Shown piece after piece: positions 9,920-20,969 of a stretch of 64,000 bases of DNA. Source of the DNA: Sporothrix humicola (lineage: Eukaryota > Ascomycota > Sordariomycetes > Ophiostomatales > Ophiostomataceae). The notes beneath the pieces are model-generated. The model was given only the letters and a program-made list of their open reading frames with translations. It was not told the DNA's origin and did not search any database. Each line of letters opens with the position of its first letter. The first letter of the stretch is position 1. Both the position numbers and the translations under genes were made by a program. The stretch is taken from contig WNYE01000010.1 in the NCBI GenBank assembly GCA_021396245.1, positions 372,001 to 436,000 of the forward strand, in the 5' to 3' direction.

Positions 9920-12252
9920 ATGGCGTCACTTCGGGACAAGCAGATCGCGGCGCTCAAGCGCATGCTGAACCTCAACGAGCCGGGCACCGACGACAGCAAC
10001 GAGACGAATCACAGCCACAACCAGCACCAGCAACAGCAACAGCAGCTCAGCGTGCTCGGCCCCGACGGCGAGCTCATCTGGAAGGTGCTTGTCTTTGACG
10101 ATCTCGGCATGCAGATTGTCAGCAGCGTGCTGCGCGTCAGCGACCTGCGCTCGCTCGGCGTCACGATGCACATGCACCTGTCGGCGAACCGCCATCGCAT
10201 CGAGGACGTCCCTGTCATTTACCTGGTCGAGCCGACATCAAACAACCTCAAGGCCATCACGGGTGACCTGGAAAAGGACCTGTACTCGCCCGCCTACATC
10301 AACTTTTTGTCGTCGATACCGCGGCCGCTGCTCGAGGACTTTGCCTCGGAAACGGTGACAAACGGCACACAAGGACACGTAAGTGATTGGGAGGTGTGGG
10401 AGTTATCAGAGATGGAATAAAGAATAGGGAGTGGAGCTAACACGACGCACAGATCGCCCAACTCTACGACCAATACCTCAACTTCATCTGCGCCGACAAC
10501 GACCTGTTCTCCCTGGGCATGCAAAATGACCACACATACTGGGCCCTCAACTCGGGCCAGATCAAGGACGACCAGCTGGACCATGTCCTCAACAAGATCG
10601 TCAGCGGGTAGGCTGTCCTCGGTGTTGCGCATCAAAATAGCAAAGGCTGTCCGACATCTTACTAACTCTTCTCTGTGACTAGCCTATTCAGTGTCGTCGT
10701 CACAATGGGTGTCATCCCCATCATTCGCTGCCCCAAAGGCATGGCTGCCGAGATCATCGCCACCAAGCTCGACCGCAAGCTGCGCGACCACCTGCTGAGC
10801 TCCAAGGACAACATGTTTGCCGGCGGCGGACGCCCCACCTCCTCGGCAGGAACACCCGTGTCGCGGCCAGTCCTCATCATCCTGGACCGCAACATTGATC
10901 TGACGACCATGCTCTCGCACTCGTGGACATACCAGAGTCTTGTGCATGACGTGCTGGGCATGAAGCTCAACCGCGTGACGATCGAGACGCCCGTCGACGA
11001 GAAGAACCCCGCCAAGGGCGCCACGAAAAAGACTTACGACATCAACGCCACCGACTTCTTCTGGAACAAGAACGCGCCGCTGCCCTTCCCCCAGGTCGCC
11101 GAGGACATTGATGCCGAGCTCAGCCGCTACAAGCAGGACACCAATGAGATCACCCGCAAGACGGGCGCTTCGTCCTTTGAGGACCTGCAGAACGACACCA
11201 GCGCCAGCGCACAGCACCTCAAGGCCGCGATAACACTGCTGCCCGAGCTGCGCGAGCGCAAGGCCGTGCTGGACATTCACATGAACATTCTAGCGGCTCT
11301 CCTGACGGGCATCAAGGACCGCCAGCTCGACAACTTCTTCCAGCTCGAGGAGAACATTTCCAAGCAGACCAAGGCTCAGATCCTCGAATTGCTCAACGAT
11401 GCCAACAAGGGCACCAACGCCGCCGACAAGCTGCGCCTGTTTATCATCTGGTTCCTGACCACCGAGCAGGAAGTCAGCCGTGCCGAGTGGCCGCAGTTTG
11501 AGGACGCATTGAAGGCTGCTGGCGCCGACACCACGTCGCTTGGCTATATTCGCCAGGTCCGTGCCACGACTAAGATGACACAGCTCACCACAGTCCACAG
11601 CACGCCGCAGCAGCAGACGGCCGCGTCCACCGACCTGTTTGGCCGCTTCTCGTCCATCTCGTCGCGCCTGACCGACCGCCTCAAGGAGACGGGTGTCCCC
11701 ACCAACCTGTCGGCGAACCTCGAGTCCATTGTCGGCTCCATCAAGAATTTCCTGCCCGCCAACCGCGACCTGACCGTCACCAGCATCGTCGGCTCCATCA
11801 TGGACCCGGGCGCCTCCAACAGCTCGGCCATCCAAAAGACCGAGAGCTACCTCTACTTTGACCCCCGTAACTCCCATGCCCGCGGCAGCATGCCGCCTCC
11901 CTCCATGGCTCGCGGCGGCAGCCATCTTGGTGTCGACAACGGCGACGGATCCGGCTCATCGGGCGGCGGCAGCTCTGGCATGCCCGGTGCTGGTGGCGGA
12001 TTGGGCGGCCAGACAGCCGGTATGAGCGCGTCCTTTGGCCAGCGGCGGCAAGGGTTCAGCGACGCCATTGTCTTTGTTGTCGGTGGCGGCAGCATCAACG
12101 AGTACGGCAACTTGCAGGAGTGGGTCAACCGGACAGGCGGCGGCAACGACCGCGCCAAGCGGCGGGTAGTCTACGGCGCCACTGAGCTGATGAACGCTGA
12201 CGAGTTCTGCCAAGGAGAGCTGGAGCGCCTGGGCCGTGAGACGACAATATAA
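9920..12252 (+). CDS. SLY1: Sec1/Munc18-family protein SLY1 (three exons)
   Basis: SLY1 binds the ER/Golgi syntaxin Sed5 and promotes SNARE assembly for ER-to-Golgi and intra-Golgi transport. Exons are 9920-10378, 10453-10607 and 10683-12252. Introns of 74 and 75 nt use GTAAGT and GTAGGC donors, the second with an ACTAAC branch site. The joined frame gives 727 aa, the usual size. Recognisable SM-family blocks are KVLVFDDLGMQIVSSVL, HLSANRHRIEDVPVIYLVEP and YDQYLNFICADNDLFSLG in exons 1-2, then LIILDRNIDLTTMLSHSWTYQSLVHDVLG and YDINATDFFWNKNAPLPFPQVAEDID in exon 3. The C-terminal GGGSINEYGNLQEW block matches the family end. A Gly/Ser-rich insert sits before it, and a poly-Gln stretch lies near residue 35. 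The chosen ATG is in CACCATGGCG context; the frame is open further upstream but lacks family sequence. Confidence 0.95.
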
Positions 12253-12801
12253 AAAGGGAGAGTTGTGCTGGGGGTTGCTTGTTTTTTTAACTAATTTTTA
12301 CGATAAACTGACTGCGTTTGGGTGTCTTCCCTCGCAGAATATAATACAAAATGTGATTTAAATGCAGTTTTCTAACAGATCACTTATTGCAAGTGAATTC
12401 TACAAATGTATGTACCAAGAAGGTGTAAAATAAGAAGAAAAAAGTAAATTTGCTATTAATCGTGGGTATCATTCTAAACTAATGTTTCCGGTTTTCAAAA
12501 ACCGCCCTTGCGTTGCGACACAAAGGTGTCTATGAGAGTACTCCGTACAGCAGGCAATGAAGCCCTATCCCACCAGGAACAATCTTCTTATTGCAATCCA
12601 GGGCATCCACTGCTTCCATAGACAGCCTAAGATGCCATCAGATGACAATTTGCATTCTGTTAATGCGCTTGCTGTCACCCCGCGGCGAATACTCGCCGTT
12701 GCGATGATTTTGTGCCCATCTTGAATCGGCACTGGAGGTCCGTTTTTCGGCCCGTCTTTCTTCTTTTTCTTCGGTGTTCTGTTCTCCCTACCCACATCCT
12801 C
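12253..12801. other. Convergent 3' spacer, SLY1 / LRP1
   Basis: A/T-rich 3' sequence with poly(A)-signal-like strings (ATAATACAAAAT). The string TACTCCGTAC at 12539-12548 recurs elsewhere in the window. No gene is visible. Confidence 0.5.
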
Positions 12802-13470
12802 TCATGTCGTCCGCGACCCACGGCCATAAGGATGGCTTCGGCCTCTTGCGTCGGTCGACGGAGAATTGCGTCCGCTGCCGTGCTTTGGCCGCTTTGTCAG
12901 GCTGCCTCCCGCGCCGCCAGAGCTGCCTCCCACGGCCGCACCCCCACCACGCTTCCTGCCACGCGGCGAGGCGTTGTTGGCAGCGCGTGCAGCTGCACTT
13001 TCTGTCTGCGTCCCAGCCGCCGCCGCTTCTTGTTCTTGTTTGAGCAGCTCGTTCAACTGCGACTTGACGTTGGGGCTGTCGTCGAGGTCGGCCTTCAGAA
13101 ACCGGATGGCCGCCGACTTGTTCAGGCGGCTCGTCGGCGGCTCGACCACGGGCGGCTTCTCGGCAGCGTCGATCTTGCCCATGTACTGGCGGACGCGCTG
13201 AAGTTCGCGAAACACCGCGTGGTTGCGAGCATCAACGCCCGCAAGGCCCAGGCTGCAGTACAGCGTTGACTCGAGCGCGAAGCTGGCCAGAACGTGCAGT
13301 TTGGCCTTGTCGAGCAGCGGGAGGTGCATAGCAGCCGCGGCGTGGCCAGTCGGGGAAGAAGAAGAGGAAGACGAGGATGAAGAAGAACCAAGGAGAAGAG
13401 GCCCAACCGCCTCCTCAAGCCGGTCGATGTCGGCAGCCAGCTGGCGGATGCGCGGTTGAATGTCGTCCAT
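12802..13470 (-). CDS. LRP1: Exosome cofactor of the C1D/LRP1 (Rrp47) family
   Basis: The 222-aa single-exon product has the Sas10/Utp3/C1D layout. An N-terminal helical domain (about residues 1-115) contains RIRQLAADIDRLEEAVGPLL, a poly-Ser linker, then LDKAKLHVLASFALESTLYCSLGLAGVDARNHAVFRELQRVRQYMGKI. Next come the conserved RLNKSAAIRFLKADL block and a disordered Gly/Arg/Lys-rich tail (GRKRGGG, KRPKHGSG). In yeast, LRP1/Rrp47 stabilises Rrp6 and helps the nuclear exosome mature snoRNA, 5.8S rRNA and other RNAs; the basic tail fits RNA binding. The poly-Ser run (residues 29-39) is a local expansion. It is divergent from the gene at 14213 across about 740 bases. Confidence 0.88.
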   Translation of the reverse strand: MDDIQPRIRQLAADIDRLEEAVGPLLLGSSSSSSSSSSSPTGHAAAAMHLPLLDKAKLHVLASFALESTLYCSLGLAGVDARNHAVFRELQRVRQYMGKIDAAEKPPVVEPPTSRLNKSAAIRFLKADLDDSPNVKSQLNELLKQEQEAAAAGTQTESAAARAANNASPRGRKRGGGAAVGGSSGGAGGSLTKRPKHGSGRNSPSTDARGRSHPYGRGSRTT

Positions 13471-14212
13471 AGTGTGTCGTGTTTCCTTTATTTATTGTCG
13501 CTGAGCAAAAAGTGAGATAATGTTGCAAACGTTGATGATAACAAGAGTTAGGTCAAAGGCTCTCATTCCAGACGTCGTTCCTATTTTTTTTACTGGGTCT
13601 GGTCTGATGTGGGTCAAGAAATGCAGAATTAGCCAATCACAACTTAAGGAATCAGTGTACTAGGGAAAGTGCGACCAGTGTTGCGCCTTCTTTTCGGAAT
13701 GGCAGAAAAAAAAGTTTAGCAAAGTAAGAAAGAGCGAAGCACCTCATAGGCAAGAGCTCTCAATTCCGGTAAACAACATTTTCCCCTCCACCTCCTCGTC
13801 CACCACAAGCACGAAACGACGACACAGCGACGACGCCGACAACGACGGAAGCCTCGTAGGCACGCATCGTACGAGAGAAGCACAAAAAAGACTGCATTTA
13901 CGACCAGCAGCAGCTCAATTTAATTGACCCCGCCCGTCAGGGACCTCGTCAGAAGAGCCTCGACAACAAACCTCGAATTGAGCTTCGCACCCGACCAATT
14001 CTCCCCTCCTTCGAGCTCTCGTTTCATAAAGGCACAGAACACGATACACAGGCCCCTACCTTGATCAACCGTCTTCCCGGGCACCTCTTCTCCCCGGCTC
14101 CCGAAGCACGGCCTGTGCCGGCAAGCGGCTCCGTTGAGGACGCCCAGCACAGCACTCTTTTGCTCCTCCCTCGATTTTCTCTTTTATATGGAGTCCCGGT
14201 AGTGCCGTCAGA
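13471..14212. other. Divergent promoter region, LRP1 / ketopantoate-reductase-like gene
   Basis: Holds the two leaders. A C/A-rich stretch (13770-13900) and a TTTATAT string at about 14183, 30 bases before the ATG at 14213, are the only promoter-like signs. No gene is visible. Confidence 0.45.
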
Positions 14213-16429
14213 ATGGGCAGCATAGGCCTTTTGGCCGGCGTCTGCGGTGCTGAGGTGCGTGTGCTTGCGACACGAGCCGCCGTGGTGCGACACTCCGCTA
14301 CACGCGCGACCAAAGGGACTCCCGCTGCTTCGCGGCACTTTTCCTGTCAGCCTCCACGACTCAAGAGAAAGGAACCGTCTCTACCAATATCAATACCAAA
14401 TGTGGATTGGAGACGCTCGGCTCTAAAAAATTTAGATCCGCAACTACGAAGCACACCAAAACGACAAGGAGTATCCCAACAGCAATACGAGGACGCCAGG
14501 CCACCAGCATGGCAGCAAAAATCGCAGCAAACCACGCAACAGGGATTGGCAGACTTTGCCTTTGACGAGGATGTGGACTACATGGATAATCCCTTCGGCG
14601 ATGGGCCACAGGAAACGTCACCATATCGCATTGGCCGGCGGGTAGAGCCAAACCAGAAGAATATGGAAACGCTTTTTGCACCCAAGTTCCAGTCCGAGGA
14701 CGAAACGACCTACCGCGGCTGGGCACACGACATAAATTCCCCATTGACAGAGCCGCTACCAGAGAATCCCGATACAATCCACGTGCTCGGGACCGACCCC
14801 AAGGCCATGTACCTGGCGCACATGGTCTCTCGTCTTCCCGACTCCCCGCCAGTGCACCTTATCCTCACCAACAGACGGTCTACTTATGCTTGGGAAAGGC
14901 AAGGCGAGAGAGTGCAGGTAGTGCGCAACAACCATATCCTGCCGTCCGATAACGTAATCGGAGAGTACATTGGTCGCACTCGGTGGACTGGCCAAAAACG
15001 AACCGTTGACAGGAATAGGCAGCCCAAGTCGTTTTATGCCAAACAGCCACACATTACGAACCTTATTGTCACCCTGAGCTGCTTCAAGACGATCAAAACC
15101 CTTCAAAGAATAATTCATCGCATCGACCACCGAACCACCATTTGTCTCGTGCAGAACGGCCTGGGTGTTGTTGAGCGACTCAACGAGATGTACTTTCCCG
15201 ATATCGCGGCACGGCCCACATACGTCCTTGCGCACATGACGCACGATATCGGCTATGGCGAGGACAACTTCACTGCAGTGGAGCTTGTGCCCGGCAGACT
15301 GGTTCTAACCCCTTACACGGCGCTCGATGGGTGGGAAAAACACGAAGATGCAGACGACTACAAAGACGGGGAGGAAGACGGAGAGGAAGAAGCCGGCAGC
15401 TACATGGAAGCCGTCGACCATGTGGAAAATGCCGACGGCTACGAGAACCAACGTAATGACAGCTACGTGGGGGCCGTCGACAATGTTGAAAATGCCGACA
15501 ATGCCGATAACACTAAAACCGCCACAGACGTCGAACACCCTGGGAACAACGAGCTTGTCCCCTCGCATTCTCTTCAACCTGAGTACGATGCAGGTGCGCA
15601 GTCGACGGAGGAGGAATTCAGAGAGGCAGTGGAGGCAACAGCACGGTTCAACACTATGCGCTTCGTGAACCTACTGAGCCTCACGCCAGAACTTGGCGCA
15701 GGAAGCTACCGAAACCCTGCCTTTTTGCGGTACAAGTTGGTGAACATGATATACACAGCAGCTGTGGAGCCAACGGCAACCACGCTGGATTTGCCTATGA
15801 ATGAATCGCTGTGGCTTAACGGATACGCCCGAAGAGTCGTGCGCGATCTTGCCGACGAAATGGCCAATGTCGTTCTGCATCTGCCCGAGACGCGCGTGTC
15901 CAAGCAGCTCACAGAGTTTGTTGCCAGTGGATCGCTCGTACGGCAGGCCATGCACCTGTCCTATCGCCAGAGCGGCGGGCGCAGCGTCAGCCACGGCGAC
16001 CGACACCCGACTTTGTACCAGGACAGCGAGAGCTACGAGATCAACAAAGGCGTCTATATCCACACAGGCTACTGCGAAATGGCGCGGCGAGTGGCGGTCG
16101 GCATGAGCACAGACATTGAGTACCTCAACGGCTATTTCGTGCGGCGTGGACGCGAAGTCGGCATTGCCTGCCCAATGAACGAGATGATTATCCGGATGCT
16201 GCGGGCGAGGCAGAAGAGCAGCAAAATGCGGCCATATCAACAGACGTATCCAGGCACGCTGGGATTCTCGGCCAACATTCCTTTTGAACCGCCGAGCCCG
16301 GTGCAAATAGCAAGGGCAGAGGAAGGTGAGGGGAATGGTGAGCAGCCAAACCCAACCGAGCCGGAACCGCATGCATCGCCTGCGGGTCACTTTGATCCTC
16401 CACCGCGATACGTTCAATACAGCTCATAA
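14213..16429 (+). CDS. Ketopantoate reductase (ApbA/PanE)-fold protein, probably mitochondrial
   Basis: The 738-aa protein begins with an Arg/Ala/Ser-rich, acid-poor stretch (residues 15-45) that looks like a mitochondrial presequence. A Rossmann-like NAD(P)-binding domain starts at about 188 (IHVLGTDPKAMYLAHMVSRL) and carries the family motif CLVQNGLGVVERL at 311-323. The C-terminal helical domain is at about 475-690 (RYKLVNMIYTAAVEPTATTLDLP, then a helix rich in residues like REVGIACPMNEMIIRMLRAR). Bacterial PanE reduces 2-dehydropantoate to pantoate, but this fungal branch is about twice as long and the first glycine motif is altered (GTDPKA rather than GxGxxG), so activity is uncertain. 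An acidic insert (about 376-460) separates the two domains and contains a repeated unit. Start ATG at 14213; single exon. Confidence 0.8.
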   Translation: MGSIGLLAGVCGAEVRVLATRAAVVRHSATRATKGTPAASRHFSCQPPRLKRKEPSLPISIPNVDWRRSALKNLDPQLRSTPKRQGVSQQQYEDARPPAWQQKSQQTTQQGLADFAFDEDVDYMDNPFGDGPQETSPYRIGRRVEPNQKNMETLFAPKFQSEDETTYRGWAHDINSPLTEPLPENPDTIHVLGTDPKAMYLAHMVSRLPDSPPVHLILTNRRSTYAWERQGERVQVVRNNHILPSDNVIGEYIGRTRWTGQKRTVDRNRQPKSFYAKQPHITNLIVTLSCFKTIKTLQRIIHRIDHRTTICLVQNGLGVVERLNEMYFPDIAARPTYVLAHMTHDIGYGEDNFTAVELVPGRLVLTPYTALDGWEKHEDADDYKDGEEDGEEEAGSYMEAVDHVENADGYENQRNDSYVGAVDNVENADNADNTKTATDVEHPGNNELVPSHSLQPEYDAGAQSTEEEFREAVEATARFNTMRFVNLLSLTPELGAGSYRNPAFLRYKLVNMIYTAAVEPTATTLDLPMNESLWLNGYARRVVRDLADEMANVVLHLPETRVSKQLTEFVASGSLVRQAMHLSYRQSGGRSVSHGDRHPTLYQDSESYEINKGVYIHTGYCEMARRVAVGMSTDIEYLNGYFVRRGREVGIACPMNEMIIRMLRARQKSSKMRPYQQTYPGTLGFSANIPFEPPSPVQIARAEEGEGNGEQPNPTEPEPHASPAGHFDPPPRYVQYSS

Positions 16430-17119
16430 GGCTCACACCTTTTGGGCGAGTCTGCCTTTACACGGATTCTGAAAAGGCGCTTTTATGCAGCAATCCGGCT
16501 GCTTATGACGACCATGACGCACATAGAATGTTGGCCACATAGAAGGAACATATAGGGATTTGGGGAATATCGACGAACATCGAGCAGCATTAGGAGGGCA
16601 AGGCGTTTGTTTTTATTGGGACTTTTTCTTTAGATATCATTTGAGCTCGAGTTCCCTCTTCAGCAAAAAGGGATTCATCGGCCGTCGACGTTTTATCGTA
16701 TTATGTGACGGCTGCTATCCCATGTACTTTTACATTACATATGTCCCGAATCTCATCACATGTACATACAATATACTCAATACATAAGACGAAATATCAT
16801 AACAAATACCAGATAAATCTAGAACGTGTAGTCGCACCTTTTTTATTATTAAGTGAAGACCAGTCGTTGAGATGCTGTCAGTGGCACCTGCCGTTCTGGT
16901 CTTACAAAATAAGTGGGTCCGCGCCTGCCACAAGGCTCCAGGGCACGCGGGCAACAGTAAAACTAGAAATAATAGGCAGGGGCGGCAGGCACTTGTCAAC
17001 ACCCGCCTAAAAATCTACCCCGCTAAAACCAAGCTTGCATCGCGACATTCGCATCTCGAGTCCCTGACCCTTTTCCTCGCCAAAACCTCACACCACACAG
17101 CAACAGACCCACAGCCACC
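16430..17119. other. Intergenic spacer before PDCD5
   Basis: 3' region of the reductase-like gene followed by the short PDCD5 promoter. A/T-rich in the middle (16730-16850). No gene is visible. Confidence 0.45.
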
Positions 17120-17815
17120 ATGGATGACGACGATTTGAAGAGAGTGAGCCATAGCTGATGCGCCCCAGAACAATCGCGTTACAATCACACTTGTGGTCGA
17201 GAGACGTCCAGGCCTAACACAAAGTAGATCCGCGAAGAACGTCTTCGCCAGCTCAAGCAGCAATCTGGCGGCGGCGGCGGCAATGGCGGCAGCTCGGCCG
17301 ACGAGCAGCGCCAGAAGCAGCAACAGCAACAGTGAGTGCTCCTCCCCTGTGTCCAGCCCAACTCTAAGCGAAATATCCTACTAACAATCCCAAAGACAGG
17401 GTATGTGGCCGATCTAATCATATAATCCAACCTTATCCCATAAACCGATTGCTTCTTGATCCCTTCTCTCCTTTCCAGCCACTCTTTTACCATTTTCCTC
17501 TCCGCTAACACCCCTGAAGAAGCCCGCCAGAACCTCCTGAACCAGATCCTCGAACCCGACGCAGCCGACCGCCTCGCCCGAATCCGTCTCGTCAAGCAAG
17601 AGCGCGCCTCTGCCGTCGAAGATCGTCTTTTGATGCTCGCCCAGTCGGGCCAGCTGCGCGGAAAGGTCTCGGAGGACCAGCTCAAGGACATGCTGACACG
17701 CCTGTCGGCTGCCGAGGACGCCAAGCGCGGCACGAGCAGCTCGGCCGGGCGCATTGTGGTCGACCGCCGCGCCAAGGGCGGTTTTGACGACGACGACCTG
17801 GACCTGGATCTTTGA
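17120..17815 (+). CDS. PDCD5-family protein, four exons including a 5-nt microexon
   Basis: PDCD5 proteins are small, helical, archaeal-to-human proteins linked to nucleic-acid binding, chaperonin interaction and cell-death control. Proposed exons are 17120-17143, 17228-17331, 17396-17400 and 17520-17815, giving 142 aa. The start MDDDDLKRIREERLRQLKQQ, a Gly-rich linker and DEQRQKQQQQ match the family's N-terminal helix. EARQNLLNQILEPDAADRLARIRLVKQ, VEDRLLMLAQSGQLRGKVSEDQLKDML and the acidic DDDDLDLDL end match the core. Introns are 84, 64 and 119 nt (donors GTGAGC, GTGAGT, GTATGT; CTAAC branch sites before the last two acceptors, both AAG). The microexon ACAGG is the only way I found to join the poly-Gln helix directly to EAR in frame. 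A two-intron model, removing 17332-17478 as one intron, also keeps frame but inserts a 14-residue stretch from pyrimidine-rich sequence. Confidence 0.85.
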
Positions 17816-17954
17816 GGATGAAAGGCAAGGAAAGAAATAAAGAATGCAAACAAACAAATATGTATTATGTTATGATACCAACAATGACAGCCATTTAAAA
17901 AGAAAAGAAAAGAAATTGTGCTTTTTGTTATCTTGAACCGCATCTTCTGCCTCC

Positions 17955-19895
17955 CTACGAATTACGAATCAGCTCCACCAGACCGCCAATCTTCTCGCCC
18001 CACGAGAGACCGTAGCCAAACGTAATCAGGCCCTTGACAAACGACCAGCCGCCCTGCTGGCTGCGCACGGGGTACTGCACAACGGGCGGCAGGCCCGTGC
18101 GGATGCCAAACCAGCCAAATCGGTCGGCACACACACTCTTGGCATTGCACAGCGACTGCAGGCCCTCGCTGCCTGCAAACCGGCCGTAGCCAGAGCCGCC
18201 GACGCCGCCAAAGGGCAGCTGCACCGCGTAATACGTCGCAAAGTCGTTGACCGCCACCATGCCGGCCTTGACGCCCTTGATGACCTTTTCAATCTCGCCC
18301 GCCTCGGCGCCGTGCTCGTCGCCAAACACGGACGCGCCCAGTCCAAACGGCGCCGAGTTGGCAATCGCCAGCACAGCTTCGGCCGTGCTCGCCTCGGCAC
18401 GCATCATGCACAGGATGGGACCGAAGCACTCCTCCTGGGCAATGGCCATGGCTGGCGTGACGTCGGCAAGCAGCGTCGGCGTAAAGTAGTGGCCGTTCGG
18501 GAAGCGCGGGTGGGTGTAGCGACGGCCGCCTGCAAGCAGACGTGCGCCCTGCTTCACGGCGTCGTCGATCAGCCGCTCGAGGCGGTCAAAGTTGGCATCC
18601 GAGATCATGGCGCCCACGTCGTACTTTTTCTCCGCGTCCGTCTCGGCCTCGTCGCCGTCGTCCTGGAAGCCGACGCGCAGTGCCTTGACCTTATCCGTCA
18701 CGAGCTCCAGAAGAGGCTCGTACACGCCCGGTGCCGCAATCACGCGCTCGATGCCAATGCAGTTCTGCCCGCTCGACTGGAACGTGCCGCGCAGCATAGT
18801 CGCCGCCACGGCCGGCAGCCGCTTCTTGCCGACCGAGTCCAGCACGATAAAGGGATCTTTGCCGCCCAGCTCGGCACAGACGGGCGTAAGAGCCTGTGCG
18901 GCCGCTGTGGCCACGTGCTTGGCCACGCCCTGCGAGCCGATAAAAGTAACGTGCGCAATTTCCGGGTGCTGCGTCAGGCGGTTCGCCGTCTCCGGCCAGC
19001 AGACAACGGCCTGCACAAGCGCCGGGTCGTAGCCGTGCGCCACAAGAGCGCCGCGCATCAGGGCCGTAAAGTACTGCGTGCTCCAGGCTGTCTGCTCGGA
19101 CGCCTTGACAACAATCGCGTTGCCAGCAAATAGCGCCGACACCATGGGCGCCAGCAGGTTGTGGAACGGGTAGTTCCAGCTCACAAGCGCCGCGACGACG
19201 CCCAGCGGCTCGTACACAACCGCATTGCGCTTGTGCGGCATCAGCAGCGCGTTGGTCGGGCGCCACGACGGACGCAGCGCCTTCTCGCCGTGCTTTAGGG
19301 TCCACTGGATACGCTCGGCGACAACAAGCACTTCGCCGAGTGCTGCGTCCAGTGGTAGCTTGCCAGAGTCAAGGCACGCAACACGGCAGATCTCCTTTTG
19401 GTTGTCGAGCACATGCTGCAGCAGAGACCGCAGCACGCGCTTCCGGTCGCGGAACGTCGTCGTGTTGGCCCACACAGTTTGCGCAGCTTTTGCTGCAGCG
19501 ACTGCGCGGTCAATCGCTGCCGGCGTCGCCGGGTTGACCAGACCAAGGAGCTGGCCCGTGGCGGGGGCGTAGCATTGAATGGCCGACGAGCCAGAAATCT
19601 TGATGCTGGGCGAGTTAAGGTATTTCTTCTCCTCGGGCAGCTTGGGCAACGGCACTTTGTAGCGCTTTGGCCGGTCAGTAGAGCTGTTCGTACGGACGAT
19701 CAGGATCACCGCAACAGCTGCGATGAAAGGCCATAGCCAGGCGTACAGAAGAGGCAGAAGCCTGAGTTGGGTGTCAGTAACGTGTGATCGCACAAAACAC
19801 GGCAAAATATGGCCTCATAAACCAGGAGTGTTGACCTACTCTTCAATGGCAGCGTCGGCCTTCAAAAGCCAGGAGGAAGCTGTTTGCAAGACCAT
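17955..19895 (-). CDS. Membrane-anchored aldehyde dehydrogenase, Msc7-like (two exons)
   Basis: Oxidises an unidentified aldehyde using NAD(P)+. Exon 1 is 19840-19895 and exon 2 is 17955-19761, giving 620 aa. The 78-nt intron has a GTAGGT donor and a CTGAC branch site. This start gives MVLQTASSWLLKADAAIEE before the conserved LLPLLYAWLWPF. A hydrophobic anchor spans about 24-43. The ALDH fold follows, with SWNYPFHNLLAP (Asn about 215), the general base Glu in AELGGKDPF (about 316) and the nucleophile Cys in FQSSGQNCIGIER (about 353), so the active site is intact. The layout (N-terminal anchor, ALDH domain, C-terminal hydrophobic patch) matches yeast Msc7 and its fungal orthologues, whose substrate is not established. 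It is convergent with PDCD5; the two stop codons are only about 140 bases apart. Confidence 0.92.
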
Positions 19896-20969
19896 GATGG
19901 CGATCTTAACAAGAAAGTATCAGAGCTAAATGTTCGATAGAGGTCCGGTGTCAAAACAGGCTCGCTGACTCCATCCCAACAACCTGTTGTGCCTGGTCGT
20001 GTGAGCTGAGGTGGAAGCTTGAGTGTTTTCGGAGAGCTTTCGGAGAGCTTCAATGAGCTGGCAGAAAAGGGGTGCAAAGGATAATAGGGAAGGCGTGGTA
20101 AAAGTGGGGCTGTCACAACATTGGCCAATTGCACGTGTCGCTCCTACCTCATTTCAACAATATCAGACGATGGACCGGACCACGCTTGTTCCTGCCACGT
20201 AGGGCTGAGGAAGCATTTGTTTTTTGGTTAAAGAAAGGGAAGGAGCAGTCATGAGCTCAATTCATATATCTATATACTTAATCCATCGATATATGAGGAT
20301 TCAAGTGGAGAGGTTATTTTTATTTCTTTATTTTTGTCATTTATTTTTACGCTGAAATTTAATCGGACTTACTCACGAAACTTTTTTTTTCTTCCGTCTT
20401 GTATTATTATTCAAAAATAAAAAGATGATTAGTACAGCATGAACGGAAATGAAAGATGTTGATTAATAACCGATGCCCATGTGAAGATAGAAATGGAGCA
20501 AATCATTGAAATAAAAAATGCACAGGATATTCAATTACATATGTAGTGTGAATGCTTTCTTTATTGTTTTTCTCTTTGTTCTTAACTATCTCCGCGGCGC
20601 TGGTCTCGCATCATTATAAAAACGCCCCGACATAAAATCTTTTTCTCTCTTGTTGCTTTGAAGGCGCCAGGGCAAAAAATGAGTGAGAATAAATCTCAAG
20701 TATAGAAAGGTATCACAATATGGTGAGGAATAAAACCAGAAAGAAAAAATAAGCACGCAAGAAAAGCCAGCGACACAAGTGACACTTGAGGCAACAGAAA
20801 GGAGCGCGAAAGCAGAGAAGACAAATAAAGCAGACAGCACGCAGAAACGATGAGGATAACTATGAAAGATAGAAAAAAAATGAAATAAAACCAGGACTTC
20901 ATAAAAGTTTAAGATGGAAATTAAGATTTGAAATGACGCCTCGACAAACACGACGACTCGACAGCCCGA
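19896..20969. other. Intergenic spacer, ALDH promoter / Hsp70 3' region
   Basis: Roughly 1 kb, A/T-rich from 20260 to 20900 with many homopolymer A and T runs. GGAGAGCTT is present twice in tandem at about 20033-20051 (TTTCGGAGAGCTTTCGGAGAGCTTC). No gene is visible. Confidence 0.45.

Noticed and set aside
17456..17519. Coding use of the 17479-17519 sequence in PDCD5 (HSFTIFLSANTP insert)
   Set aside because: Frame is possible, but the stretch is intron-like (pyrimidine-rich, contains CTAAC) and would put an insert between two blocks that are adjacent in the family. The microexon model was preferred.
18312..19133. 273-codon frame opposite the ALDH gene
   Set aside because: Shadow frame; product is Arg/His/Gln-rich without domain.
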